DNA from: Tetranychus cinnabarinus
Lineage: Eukaryota > Arthropoda > Arachnida > Trombidiformes > Tetranychidae
Length of the DNA stretch: 64,000 bases
Assembly: GCA_022266195.1 (NCBI GenBank)
Contig: WHVY01000002.1
Span: forward strand, 13,097,001 to 13,161,000
Reading direction: 5' to 3'
Part shown: positions 10,585 to 25,500 of the stretch, piece by piece
How the letters are laid out: every line of letters starts with the position of its first letter
Numbering within the stretch: position 1 is the stretch's first letter
Position numbers and translations under genes: made by a program
Notes under the pieces: generated by a model
Database searches by the model: none
What the model saw: the letters and a program-made list of their open reading frames with translations, nothing else
What the model was told of the DNA's origin: nothing

Positions 10585-13500
10585 ATGTTTTATTTCCTGG
10601 TTTTTTCTCTCAATCTTTTGGTCATTTTTACAACCCATGTTTCTGTTAATGGTCTTGACAATGGGTTAGCTCGTACACCACCAATGGGTTGGATGACCTG
10701 GGCCAAGTTTGGATGTCATGTTGACTGTGTCAAGGAACCAAATGGCTGTATTTCGGACAAGTTGATTCGCTCTATGGCTTCAGTTATGGTTACAGAGGGC
10801 TACCTTGATGCAGGTTACGAATACGTAAACATAGATGACTGTTGGTCTGAAATGGAACGGGATCCTGTTACACAAGCCTTAGTCCCTAATGCAACTCGTT
10901 TCCCTGATGGAATTGAAAACCTTTCAAGCTTTGTTCACTCTTTGGGTTTACGATTTGGTATTTATGGTGATATTGGTACCAAAACGTGTGAAGGTTATCC
11001 TGGTTTTTGGATTGGAAATGGATCGGCTTCAGATTATTTCCTACTCGATACTGAAACCTTTGCCTCATGGGGAGTTGATTCAATTAAGGTTGATGGTTGC
11101 TACCAAGATATTGACCTCTTTGACCGTATTTACCCAAGATTTGGTCAGGCTCTTAATTTCACGGGTAAGCTGGCAATTTAATTTTCTCACAGATTTACAT
11201 CTAAACTTTTCAACTTTTCCCCCTTTCCTTGACTGAATCATCGCATCATTATCATCCCAGGAAACCAATTATCATTAAACTGATCCTCTGATTGTCTTGG
11301 CTTATACCAATTGTTGTTCAGATATGATAATTTCTATGACTAACTAACTCTTTGATTGACTGACTGTTGACAGTAAAAGACCTAACTTTGTCCTCTTCTC
11401 TTTTTTTCTGTGTCTAGATTGAGTGTGATTAAGATTGATTCGATTTATCTCAATCTTCCAATTTAGACACTATTGATTGGTGTAAAAACAAACAAAATAC
11501 AGCAGAAAATATAAGATAGTTGATTTCTGTTCTCTCCTCCCAACCCCTAAAAATATAATCATCACCATGATCATCGCCATCATTATCAATTTTAGCATTT
11601 AAACTTTGACACTAGTTTTTTTCCTTTATTACTTAATGTTTCTCTTTCTTTATTTCCCTTCCCCTTATTGTTAATGCTAACCAAATAACGATTAACAATT
11701 CCTCAATCATTAAGTGCTTCCTCCTTGTTTAAGCTCCTTGACCCTTAACATGAAAACAATTTTTTTTTGAAGAGAAGAAAACTTTCAACAATATCTCCAC
11801 CGAATCCAGTAGATAAGAGAAACGTTAAAGCCCCAAATCCAAAGGTACAGCAGATTGAGTACAATCAGAGACAAAAATATTGGATAATTACAGATTTAAC
11901 GGCACATAATCAACACCAGTGATAATTATGAATTAGTCGCTAGTCTTTGCCTAACCGTCAATATTAAACATCTATTTGATCCAATGATTAAACCTTAGAT
12001 ATGAGAGGACAACCATGACCGTTTTGTTTACCCACAAGACTTTGCCTCGAAGGGATTCCCTCTACTCATCTCTAATTATCGCAGATTCACATATTAGCAT
12101 CAATAACGAGGCTGATTAGCGACAAATAATCGCTTCTTGTTAATGTAGAAAAGATTTCCAGACTTCCTCAGAAAGGAAAGTCTAGGAAAACAGATTCAGA
12201 TCAACAGGTTTATCTCAAAGGGAAGAAGTTTATAAGTTTTGATTTTAACCAATAGGCAGACTCATGAAACGAAATGTCTTCAGACAAAAAGATAGTTTTA
12301 AACGCGTTAACCCAACTTTTATCAGCTTTTCTGTGTAAATTTATCTTAAGCTTAACTATTTCATGTTTTAAAGTGAGATTTTTATCCATTAAAGCAGAGC
12401 CATCTATTAGTTAATTTATAAATGAATTAAATTTACCAGAAAAATAGTTTGAATGAATTTCAATCAGCTATTGACTGGAAATTGAAAGATATTTGATTAA
12501 GACGATTGTAAAGATTGACTGAACAATGAATGACAATTGATTCAACTTTGATGTGTCATTTTGCTTGAATATTTGTCAATTCAGTTGAGATTCAAGAGAA
12601 TGGGGAAATTCAAAGTTGAATCAAACTCGACCATTTACTCATAATTATATCATTTTAAAACTGACCATTAACCTAAGAGCAGACAGAAACACTTATTCAC
12701 CAAACACACACTTTTCCACTTTTCACCAAAGATATTGATCATGAAAGAAAGAAAAAGAAAAGAAAATTTGTTGATAATTCGTTGCTCTTGTCCACAAGAA
12801 AAAAAAGAGTCTCAAGTGACCCTCAAGGGAAAAATATTATATGTTAACCCTGTTTAAATAGTATTGAATGGTCAATACTTTACTGGATCAGAAGATGGAG
12901 ATTAAAGAGAAACTTGGTTTTCCCTCTCTTTTTTCTCGGCTCTTCATTTGTTTGATATTGAATTGGAATTGAATTGAGAGGGAAAGTATGATGTTAAGAA
13001 TGGAACATGATGTTGAATGATTGATACAAGATGAAGACAAGTTGATCATCTTCGGAACATGAACAAGAGAAAAGGCAAAGAGAAACAAAAAATGGTTAAA
13101 AAGTTTACTTTTCCTGTGCAATTGATTTTTAACCATTAAATTGATCAAGAAAATTACATTCCAATCATTTGACAATTTGAAGATTGAATCCTCGACGAAA
13201 TAAAAGTCATCAAATTATCAAATGCTTATTTCAATAAGTAAGACCATGATGAAGGGAGATAAAATGAGGTGGAAGAAAAGTGATGCCAATCAATCAACCT
13301 GGAATCATCAACTTAGCCTGACAGCATTTTTGTTGACGATATTATTGGGTAAAGGCTATTTTTGAACAGGTCATGCAAGTGACACGCTCAATTTTATCTT
13401 CATCTTCGTCATCCTCTTGATTGTACATTTTTCTTCCTACATCTTTCTGTCAAATCTCTTTCTTTCTCTTACGTTTGTCATCAACTATTAGCTTTTCACT

Positions 13501-16500
13501 TTTCATCCTTTTTTTCCTATCATTTACTTTTTTTGAAAATCTTTTCCTTTCCCGCTCTCAACTTGACTCTCAATGAAAACAAACTTACATGAAATCTTGT
13601 TTATTCATTCCCATTGATCCTCTTGTGTCTGAAACTTTTTCATAACTTGAGGCGTAAAATGAATGCTTCAACTAAAATACCAATACAAGAGTAAAATTTT
13701 TATCACTTTTTCTTGTTTCTTTTCATCTTTTCAATTACCAAGCTTCGAAGTAAAAATTGTTATTTCAACTGTTTACAGCTTGTATCAATGATTCCAATTG
13801 TTGCTATCATGAAGTATTGCATGGATGAAGAGAAAGCCTGAAAATGTCCAATAAATTGACTTTTTACAGCAACACGATGAGCTAATCCAATTATGTGAAT
13901 ATTTATCTAGAAGGAGAGAAAGAAAAAGATTTCTCAGGAAATTACGTTGAACAAGAAGAAAAAAAATGTGTTACTGAAGTTTCATTTTTAAATCTCAGAT
14001 TTAAATTTCGATTTGTTTCTGTTTTCTTCCAACTTATCTTGAGCCTGACTGCCTATCCTTTTAAATCCTCATTCCTCTATAAATACGCATCTTCTTTTGA
14101 TGATCCTGATTCTTCCTCTTCTGAAGCTCTCATGTTCACTAATCGTCGAGGGCAAATTAATCTTACGTATTCAGCTTGTCTTGCAATGGCAAATAAGCAT
14201 TTCAAATTTTCACAGTCCAAACCATGACAACTTGAAATACTTTTGCTTCTCTCTTTACAACCAAAAATTGTTTTCCAAATTGAAAAGGAAACGGATCGAG
14301 TTGATGGACTTACGATGCAACAGCTAAGCTCAAACTCGTAGACATACACAAGCCTCCCACGCTTTCATCATTCTAGCTCAATTTGTCTCCCTAACCTCAT
14401 CTTTCTCTCTCTCTTTCTCTCTCTCTTATTTAACAAATAAGTCAAAAATAAAAATGGCTTTCCATTCGTAAGCTGGAAAACCTTCAATATTGTCTAAGAT
14501 TGTTTTGTAAGATGAAACGATCTGAATGAACAAGTCCAAGACTTTTGTTACTTTGCAAACGCTATTCATCCTCTGAGAAGGGATTCCAGATTCTTGAGTC
14601 AACCTTTTTTTCACTCCACAAAAAAACTGAGTCAAGCATCGTCCAACTTTTTTGACAACAACGATACGGTCTACCTATTGTGATGACAAAAAAGTCCTCT
14701 ATCTCATCTCTCACTCCCAATGCCATTTTCCTCTAATTTCTCATTCTTTTTTCATCCTCCTTCATCTTCACCTCCACCTCCTCCTCCTCCTTACTCTAAA
14801 TAATTGTCTTTAAACTTTTTCCTTGTCTTTCTCTCTGTTTTGTTGTTCTCATCTTCACTGATCCATTACATCGTCTTCATCATCTCTAGTCAAGTGAAAT
14901 TTTCATATCAATATTTTTCGCGCCTCACCAAGAAGAACAGAAAAGTCAACTTTTTTCTTCTTCTTCTTCTTCGCTTTTGGTGTTTGACCTGAAAAAAAAA
15001 GTTTACTCAAAAAGGCAAAATATGAAGGCAGAAGGAAAAACATGAATGTCAAGAAGAAACTAAGATGGACAAGATGAAGAGGACAATGGAGTGAGTAGAA
15101 GATGAAAAGGAAGAGAAGAAATGTTCTCAATGAAGAGAGAGAGGATAACAATCTTGATCATCATCTCGTCCAGTTTAACTTACTCTTATTTTCATTGTCT
15201 TTTCATCTCAATTTTTCTTCTCCATTCCTCCTCTTTCCCTCTTCACTTATACGTCTGTCTGTGTGTGTTTTTGGTCAAGCTTGACCTGTTCACCATTTTT
15301 ATATTTCATTTTTACAGCTCAAAACTCAATAAAGACCTTTGACTTTGGTCTTTTTTTCTCTCTCTCTATCTCTCTCTCTCTTTCTTTACCAATCTTCATT
15401 TGTTGACCTTTCACACAACAACAAAAACTTTTAGTCAAAATATATGTGTATTTGTGTATCTAAAGCTGAACAACTAGAGTTGAAAGTTTAACCCAAGAGT
15501 CATTTGATAAGGCCAAATGGACAGATCAAGTTGTACTGTTAAGTTAATGAATTTCAACCTCACTTAACAGTTTACTTTCCAGTCCCTTTATCATCAAGAT
15601 AATCGATCTCGAAATTGGTCTCACATCAATTTTCAATCTCACCCAAAACACGCCAATATCAATCAATTAAACCGTTTGAATCTCAATATTCATTTTGACC
15701 CTTTCCTAACAATGTAAATATATCTCGAGTAAATTGCATTAATAACCATTTACCTTGTCAACAGTTTGTGTTAATATAAATTGTTAACCTTTTGTGATTC
15801 CCAAGTCACTTACCTTGGTTACCCTTTCAATTAGCTAATAAATAACCATTATTAAAGTAATGATTATGATCGATTTACTCGATTCCGTATCGATTACATT
15901 GTAATGTTTTATCATTTACAATTGTTCATTACTTTTTATCCTCTCTTCTCTCTCATCTTTTTTTATCTAAATCATTCAACATTTCCTTGTTTATTTTGTA
16001 TCTACTTTTTGCTTCTTCTTGCCTTCTGCGTACTCATGCCCTTAAGATGCAAGTGGTAAAAGAGGGAAAAGATGATGATGATGAATTTGATGGGGAAGAC
16101 AGCATTAAACTGTGTATAAGTTTCATTAAATCTTTTCCCTCTCAACGTTACATCGTTACTTTCAGTTACTTTTTTGCTCTTCTCTGTATTTACGGAAAAA
16201 CAAAAATCTGTCAATGAGGAAGTTATTCACAAAGATGTTTACATATTATGAAAGAGAGTAAAAAGTGATTCCAATTCTTTTCACTCACTTTCCATGATAT
16301 CAGAGGAAACTGTAAAGGGAATCTTGCCAGACTTACAACTTTATTAACGTTAAATTGAGGAAAAAGAGTCAACCCTTTATCCATTTGTTTAATTCAATGA
16401 TCAACTCTCATTCCAAGATATTAATCATTGATAATGAAAAATATTTTTCTGCATTTCTTCGAGTCTCACATCTGTCTAAATTTGTTTCTTCTTTTCGTTG

Positions 16501-19500
16501 AAATTCAACTGAAATTTGGCGTTAAATGATCTCCAAATTTTGTTGATAATCTTTTTGTTTTTCTTGTTTCTTGGTCGATGTCATTTCCTTTGTTCTCGTC
16601 CTTCTTTGCCCATCAACAGTCCAAAGACAATGGGATGTGAGATGATGAATAGGGAAATGATGAGAGGGAAAAATGTGTTTTTTCCTCATAAGTGGTCCTT
16701 TGATGTGCACTTTTCAGTGCTTACCGATTAAGGGAAAGGTTCAAGAAGATAATAAGATGAACCCAAGAGTAGGAGGATGAAAGGATTAACCATGAAGAGA
16801 GAGAAGGGAAAGGATTAAGTAAAGGAAGAGAGGCATAAAAAGTTGAACAGTATGTTTGAAAAGCAAACACAGATTGTTTGGTTTGTAAGTTGTGTGTGGT
16901 AAAAGTCAACCAAATGCACTCAGTCAATCAACTGAACTCTGAATTGGTGCAACTATTTTTTTGCAAAAATTTCTGCCTTGATTGACTTTTACTTTATCCT
17001 TTTCCATCCCAATGAAAATCATCTTACATCCGAGTGAGAAGCTGTTATAATCTGATTTATTTATTCTCACTCCTAACCTCTCAAGACGATAATAAAAAAG
17101 ACACAGAGTGAGAAGGATAACATTTCATTTGAAAAAAAATTTTCTCAAATATTTTTTGCTTCTCTACTTTGTGTGGGTAAAATGTTGATTGTCAACTCAT
17201 TTTACTGTTAAGAAAATAAGCAAGATTGAAGATGATGAGGATGAGGATGAAAAAGGAAGCTTGTAAAAAGATGGTTTTGATTATGCTTTGGGACAATAAT
17301 ATCAAATGTTAATAAGATTAGTTGTGTGTTTAGTTGAGGGTTAAGAGTTGATGGAAGAGTCAAAACTTGAAAACAACTAATTTGAGTTGGATGAAGATGA
17401 ACAAATGAATGCAAGGCGAAAGTGAAGATGAAAGGATGACAAAAAGTGAGATCATTAAAAAGAGCAATTTTGTGTTAAGAAGATTTAATTTCTGTAAAAT
17501 GTCTTTATTCGATTTTCAACCTTTTCTTAATCTTCATCTTCATCAGTCTCATTTGCAAGTCTTTTGACCCTAAAGTACGTCAAGTTAGGTAACGTTATTT
17601 AACCATTGAGAATAATTTGGCTCGTAAAAGAATCTCAATTTGCCAAAAGTTTTCATTCAATTTTCTGGGTTCAACATTAGACTAATCATGGTAATTGTAG
17701 ACAAATGCAAACTCAATTACACTTTGAATTAGACTTGCAATTGGGTCAAGGTTGATAGACAATAACGAGAATAGAAACTCAACTCTTTACTCATTTTCTT
17801 GGCACAAAATGAACTCATTTTTTCGTCTAACAGATAACATTGAACCGAGAGGCTTTATTCACAATGCTAATGAACATTGTTAATGGTTATTGTTTGCTAG
17901 GCTATTTTGGAATAATTAGTGATTCGTTGAACTTTTCCTTGGATTGCACTGGAATAAAGTCAAGACAATTAGTGATGATTTAAATGGAAATCAATTGATT
18001 TGTTTAAGCATAACAATAAGCATGATTAAAATTGTCATCAAAACATTTCATAATTGTCTGAGTATTTCGTTTTTTTTGTTTAATCATTTCATTTCTTTCA
18101 TTTTTTTGTTTCTCCACTTCTCGTTTCACGCTCAAATCATTTTAAATGTAAAATTACCATTGAAATTAAATGTTAATACAATTGAATTGCAAATTACATG
18201 GAAAAAATAATTGAAACAATACAATGAGCAACATGAAAAGAAAACAGCAAAAAACGAAATAATGATATTTAATTAACTCTATTTATTCTTGATTCTCAGG
18301 TCGTCCCATCTTGTATTCATGTTCATGGCCTGCCTATCAAGTGTACGTCCAAAGGGAACCCGATTATGCATCCATTGCCAAATCATGTAACTTGTGGCGT
18401 AACTACAATGATATTGAACTCAGCTTTGAGTCGGTTCTTTCCATAATCGAGTTTTTCGCTCAAAATCAAGCCGATTTCGTTCGATACCAAAGTAAGTTTC
18501 ATTTTACATTTCAATTTATCAACATCTTGCATTTTGCCATTTCTCAAATGGAGAAACATCTCGAAACATTTTCCATAAATTTTGCATTTAAATTGCAATT
18601 CTTCCAAGTCAACAATTAGATTCACTGAACATTTCAAAGTCTCGATGAAGTGACCAAAGGTTTGCTCTAGTTACAAAAATTTATCGAATCGAAATTTTCG
18701 CAACAATAGTTGTCTTAATCGTTAGTAAATTCATCTCAAGATGAAATTGAAAGATCTAGTTATTTTGATCCAGACATGTAACAGACCATGAATTTCCAGT
18801 CCAATTCTGATGAGCCAAATTTACAGTTGAAATCGACAGACAAATGTTGACAATGTTTGCCTTCAATTTGAGCGATAATTTAATTTTCAAGAGAAAAAAA
18901 TTTGTCCATTTTGCAAACATTTTAATCAATTTAAGCCAATTTTGAAACTTTTCAAAACAAAAACTCAACCATAACTGGAAAAAAATTTAATGATTTCTCC
19001 GGCAAGAAATTGCAAAATGCAAGTTCATTTACAGTACAAAAGTAACATTGAGATGAGTTGTGAACACTGGCAAGTTGAATAACTAGTTAAAGTTGCAACA
19101 AATTGTTGCCCGTTTACCCCGTTAACCTGTTCTCATCAGGTTAACAAGTCAAGAGGATGAGAGCGCAAAAAGAGCTCAACAGGTAAACCAGTAGTTTGTT
19201 GTGTCTACCTTTCCATTCACACAAATAAACCCATTTACCCGTTTTCCCCCATTTTTTACCTTCTCACTGGAGAAAGTCTTTACCTTTTTTATCCCTTTAC
19301 GCACTATCAATTCATTGAAATGATGATTATGATAATACAATTGGCGCTACTTTTTTATTGCATTTTCACAACTGACTGATACTTTGTTGTAATATATCAA
19401 TGTTTCGTTCGCCCTTGAAGCATTGATGCACTTTACTCTGCACATAAACACACATAGTTAAAGCTTTTTTTCATTTTTTTTCTCTTCCTTACTTTCCCTT

Positions 19501-22500
19501 AATAAAATCATATACTTTGTTTGCCTTTGTTTTTTACATTACAATTAACACTCGCACTTTCTTATCACTCTTTAAACATTGCTTTTCAATGGGATCTTGA
19601 AAAACACTCATAAACGGGTTTCACCTTCATCTTTTATTAATGCAATATAACATCACATTAGGCTATTACATGAGCCATTATTTTGTACCAATGTTTACAC
19701 TTCTAGCTTTTCAACTTTTTTTGGTGCTTTTTTTTGTTGCTCGCTTAGGTGCTTTAATTGTAACCCTCAAAGTCGCCCAAACAAAGCGCAATCTTTGTAA
19801 ACATTTTATATGCAAAGCAAAACCATAATTGACCTTTTACCTTTAAACCAGAACCAAGAAAAAATTCACTTCAGAGTCAATAATTCACTCAAAGTAAGGT
19901 TAAGTTAAGGCCAAAAGTTGACTTTAAAAAGGTTTTCCAATGATTCAGGTCAAAGTTTTCATATTAGTATCAGTTTGTCAACAGCAACCCTCAATATTGA
20001 ATTTAATAACAACACTTATATTAAAAGATAGAAAGCATAATATCAATTGATTGACATTGTAACAATTGTTCAATGAATGATCCAAGAAGAATGAAAAAAA
20101 GAAGAATATGTAACTCTGACTCTCTCTTCCTCTCTTTCCACCGCTCCTTTGAGCATCTTTCATCGTCACCATTACCATCATTATCATCATCATCATTACT
20201 AGCCTTCTATCACTCAATTTTGTTCAATATTTAAAGGCTAGTCCAAAGCTAAAAGAAGAGGGAAAAAGATTGTTAAAAGTCAAGTTTTTTGGAGGGAATC
20301 TAAAATTTTGGGAAAGTTCAGTTCAGTTGCCTTCTCTTGCAACTATTACTATATTTATACATAACCATATTGATTGGGAATCGATTAGATTCTCTAGACT
20401 CTTCTCTTTCTCTCCTCTTCTCATCTTCCCTCTCCTTCAATTGATAAAAGAGTATAAGCGTGAAGCCAATTGATCCATTGTGCAAATGCTGTTCCCACGC
20501 TGCAAACGAACTATATATATTAATATAAACATAGTTACTAATGTTGTACGCTATTGTGGCTTTATTCCTCCATCGATATTATTCCTACTTTTGGCCTCTT
20601 TTTTATTTATATCGCTCTTCTTTTTTTATCGTAACGTTCGCTACTCCACAGACTTGCACATAGAAATGCATTGAAAGTGGACAGAAACTGATTACACAAA
20701 ATCCCTCAAAACAGGTAAAGTTGAACCTTTTAACCTGCAACTTTACTCTCTCCTTATCATTATTTCGTCTCCTTCTCATCTTCTTTTCAATCTTTCTTCT
20801 TCTTCTCCCACTTGTTAACTTTTATCCTCTTATCATCCATTATAAAATGATATGATAACTATGAATTTTTATATCTAATAATGTGTATATTTGGCTTGTA
20901 AAAACAGTGTGCTTTTGTCTGCGCTGTTTCGTGTCCATCAAATTATCAATCCTCTTCCGTCAAGTTATCATTTACTTTGTACTTTACTGAACATGAAAAC
21001 ACACAAAAAAGCAAACCAAAAATGGGAGTTATGATTATCCAGGGATTTTTCCTATTCCTTTTCAACATTATCATTATTCATTGGCTTTTTTTACCTTTAC
21101 TCTAGCCATGTTTACATGTCAACATTATTATATATATTTTAGCTTCTGCCAATGGTGATGAAAAGTTTACCTTTCAATAACATTTTCATCCAATACTTAT
21201 TTGTATCTTTACCCAACAATTGAATGAAAAATATTTAAAGATTACCCCGTTGTGAGGGCGGGAAAATGGGAAGTGTGAGGATGAAAAATTTACTCTCGCT
21301 GACTCTGGGATTTAATATTGTTGATTATGATTATGATCATCATTATGATTATCAATTTTCTCTCTCTCTCTCTCTCCATTCTTTCTGCCCATTTCTTCTT
21401 GCTTTTCCCGTATAATTGTTATCCTCTGAACTTTCTGCCTTTTTTCCCTCTTTGGGATGACGATCATCATTATTACCTTTTGATGATGATAGGCTTGAAG
21501 AGACCACTTGGTTTCTCTAGAGGTAATGAATTAAATCACGAATTTGATTGCCCAATGAATGGTTATGCTTTTTCTTGTGTTTGTTAAATTTAAATTAAAG
21601 GCACATTGTCATCTTCAGAAGCAGATTGAAAGGTAAAAACAAATGATTATGAGGGATGAAGAGGGAGGTTGAGGTTGGTGAGAGGGTGGAAGAGGTGGAG
21701 TAACTTTAAATGTAAAGAAATTTTCGATGCACTTATTTTCCACTTCGAGTGAAGGAAGAAAAAACTTTTCAACTTACATTCACTTTACATTTCACTTTTG
21801 CTTTTTTCGTCTTCAATCTCCTTCCCTCTTCGTTCATCTCTAGAGGAAAAAGTTTTTGCTGAGCCATGATATTCCAGTGAAAGGCAAAAGAATCTTTACT
21901 GGGCTGAATGAGAGAGAAAGATAAAGAATGAAGATGATGAAGAAAATGGCAAAAATAGATATTTTTACTTGAGTATCTCCACTGGTTACAAGCGTGATCT
22001 ATGCATCTTTCAATCTCTTTACTCGTCATTATCATCAGTTGCTTCATCAATGCTTTCTTATCATTCATCTTATACCGGCTTGGTCAGACTTAACGGTAAA
22101 CCTTCATTACGCAAGTAACCTTCTGATGGGGAAAAAAGCTCTCTTCTTGATTCTTTCCTCATCATCATCTGCCTTTAACTTTCTCTTTCTTTTCACCGGC
22201 TTTCTTCTCTCTTTGCATCATTTTTCTTTCTTTTCCAACCTTTTTCTTCTTCTCGCCATGTTTTATCTGCTCTTCTTTTTCTGCATTCATTCATTTTCTC
22301 ATATTCTTGCCCTTTATATTTTCTCTTGTTATCTTCTTCTTTCTGATTCTCATTCTTATTCCATTCTCTTTTTTTCTTCTTCTCCTGCTCTTTATCATCA
22401 TCACCTATTGATTAAAGTAAATTCAATAAGAATTATATTCATTGCAACTTTTTTTTCTTCTTTCCTCATTTATATTACATTTTCTCTCATTTTTTCTTCT

Positions 22501-25500
22501 TTCATAATTTCTCCTCATTTCATAATGATCCATTACATTTCATTGTTTCTGCCTCTTTCATACTCAACCCTTTTATCATGATATTGTTGTTCATCACCAA
22601 ACTATCATGAGGCAAACATTCAATAGCCAAGATAAACTGTATCTTGTTCATCACTCCTTGAGTTAATTTAACCTAGAAAACAAACAAATCTGTAATCAAC
22701 TTGTTTTTCAAAGTTGTGCTTTACAATTGAAGGTACTTCACAAGATGAAAAATGATGAATGATTCTCAACGAAACTCGAGTAAAGGGACAAAAAAAGGAC
22801 GAAACAAAATTAACCTTATTTCACGTTTTCTGTCCAGTAAAAATGTTTAATATATTCATAAGTATAAATATAAATCAATTGGTGACATTTTCAACATTTA
22901 TTTGTCAAAAGGAACCAATTGAGAGGGAAACAAAATATTACATTAATGATGAATAAATCATTACAATCATTAAATTGATTAACAATAAGGCCAACAACAT
23001 ACAAGTTACAAGTAAATCAAGTAAAGCGAAGTAAAAAAACTAAGTTGAAAATTCCTATGAGATTTGGTAAATGACCAAAGATGAAGTACAAGTACAACAA
23101 AAGTCAAATCTTATGAATGAATAAGTCTCAATTTCCGCAAAGTCTTTTTTTCCCAGCCCATATCTTACTCTCTCAGATTCATCATTTTCATCTTTCGTTC
23201 CCTGCAGGGAATCTGTTTTGTCTTTCCCTCATTCTGTATTATCACAGGAAGCAAAAGCCAAGCTAAAGACAAAACAAAAAAAAGGCAAAGGCGATCAAGA
23301 TGTTGAGATGATTGTATTAGCAGTGTCAGTAGTGCTCAAGATGAGGTTTGTGTTGAGGTTGGAAGATGAGGTTTAAAGATGAGAATGTAAACTATCCAGA
23401 GAGAGACAAAAATGTGTGGGAGCTTGATAGCCAAGTGAGGCTCTCTTAACTCGCACATTAATCCATTTTGAACAAGTTTGTGAATGAAATGTTCATTTAA
23501 CCGCACACACTTAAGACACAGACACATGAATCGTTTAGACATTCCTGGAAAACAGAGAATCTCTTTCTTTAAATTTATATTCAGTCTATCTTTATCATGT
23601 TCATCTTCATCCTCTCAACCTCTCTTTCTCTCATGGTTCAATGGCTTAACAACAAAGCTTCCAAGTTACATGAATCCGAGCTTAACGTGCTTCAGTTTAT
23701 TTATCACTCTCACTGGTAAAACAAAATCACTTTCACCATCATTATCTTTATCATCATTTTCACTTCATTTTTTTCTTCTCCATTTTTCTCTTCAACTTTT
23801 AACTATTTCATTTCATTCACTTATCATGATCATTTTAACCTTCCTACTCCTAGTGACCTTATATTTAGGGATTGGCTGATATGATAAAATGAGGCAAAAG
23901 TTTATTATATTAACCTTTAACTTTTTTTTCTTCTTCTCATGCTCTTCCTTTCTTGGTATTGATTATAATAAATAGGTTAATAAATTGTTATCTAACTTAT
24001 CACTCCCTGTTGCTGTTGAATGATTAACATTGTTCAAATGAACGGAAACTGATAGGCACGGAAATGGTCCTTTAATCGATTGCACATTCGATTACCATTT
24101 GACTCTCTCTTGTTTTCATTGTAACGGCAAGTTTTGTTGCTTCTCACTCTCATTTAGCTTTCCTTGCTCATTAAATGAAGATAAAGATGATAATATTGTT
24201 GATTATTTGCTTTTGATTGTTTAATAAAAAGCGTTATTGAGTAAATATAAAGAAGGCCAGTAAAGGCAAACTTTAGTAATTTAGTTAATTTAATTCATCA
24301 TTTGTCACCTAATATCCATTGACTATTGAATGGTAATACAAGGAGAAACTGCTTTTGTGTGTTGTGCAGTCAAAAAGAAGACAAATTTTGCGTTATTTCA
24401 CTTTTATTTTTACCCTCGCCTTTTCAGAGTAAACTTTACATCTTCCTAATCACCTTTTTTCATCTTCACTTTTCTCTCTTTTTCTCATCCATTTCCATCA
24501 CCTTTCTATCCCATTATCATCTTGCCTTTGAAATAACCTTATTTGGCATGAAATAATGCCAACCAATTGTCTTCACATTGTATTTCACTGTTTAACCGTT
24601 TAAATAGCAATAATATTGAGCTTGATAATTGAACAAAATTTATTGCAATTAATGTTAACCTTAATCTTTCATAATTGTAATCAAATTACTTGTCCAATTA
24701 TACGATTCAATGATAACTTTCCCATATTAATGTCCACTTAATGGACTGGGAATGTTGAGAAACTTATTGTTGTTGAAAGTTTATTTGAAAAGGCAACTTA
24801 TTGGAGTATTTTTTTCAAATTCAGTTTCATGATTATTGATGAGATTGGAAGGAATCAATTTGTTTTATTTAAATTAAGGTTCATTTCCTTCGCTCATTTT
24901 GTAAACTTACAATTGTATACATTGATGTTTCAATGATAGTCTAAACATGATTGGTTTTTTTTCGTAAAAAAATTGATTATTCTAAATTCAACCTCGCCTT
25001 CGTTGGTAATAGATTGAACCAGCAATTCCTGCTGCAAATGCTGCAACGAAAAAGAAAGATCCAAGGCCCATGGCAACACCAAAATGATCTTCACTTCGAG
25101 CTGAAGCTCTTTGGATTGCTTTAGCTTTGTTTGTGTAAACTGAACAAGTTTGACTGGCTGATTCAAGTACGTTGTAGTTTACTGCTGATCCGGAAGAAGT
25201 TGAAAGTCGACAGGTTGACTTTACCTTTGAACCTCTTTCATTGGCAAGAGACTCGCAATACTCGAATGTTAGGCAACCTTCGTCTGCTGAATTACAATCA
25301 GATGCACATCTTTCCAGGGGAACATCAGTAATCTCTTTAATTATTTTCACTGAACCAGCTTTGAATTGGCGTCCAACATAATGGGTGTAATCACGAGATA
25401 ACACGACTATAAAACAATGAATAAATAAAAGTTAACTCGGAGTTATTTTCACTTGTTTTGTATTACTTACCAGCATAATGATCACATGAAGAAGTGCTAA

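Larger units (their letters stand above)
11165..18299 (+). other. Glycosidase intron 1 (7.1 kb)
   Basis: The donor is ACGG|gtaagc and the acceptor gattctcag|GTCG. Contents are AT-rich noncoding DNA, copy B of the duplicated segment (12494-13150), a plus-strand T/C-rich belt at about 13420-15410, and purine patches. No internal gene could be supported. Short open frames here are unconvincing low-complexity sequence. Confidence 0.85.

Noticed and set aside
13895..14227. Open frame of 110 codons with a TATA-like ctataaatacg at 14078-14088
   Set aside because: No domain and no conserved composition; the TATA-like word lies inside the frame rather than before it and lacks a paired initiator.
21994..22581. 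Open frame of 195 codons in glycosidase intron 2
   Set aside because: A product of a long pyrimidine-rich tract. The peptide is nearly all Phe, Leu, Ser and Ile and has no membrane-protein layout that could be trusted.
24930..25166. Alternative minus-strand frame at the 3' end of the nested gene
   Set aside because: Shadow of exon 4 of the membrane-protein gene, which has proper splice joins, Cys spacing and a membrane helix.
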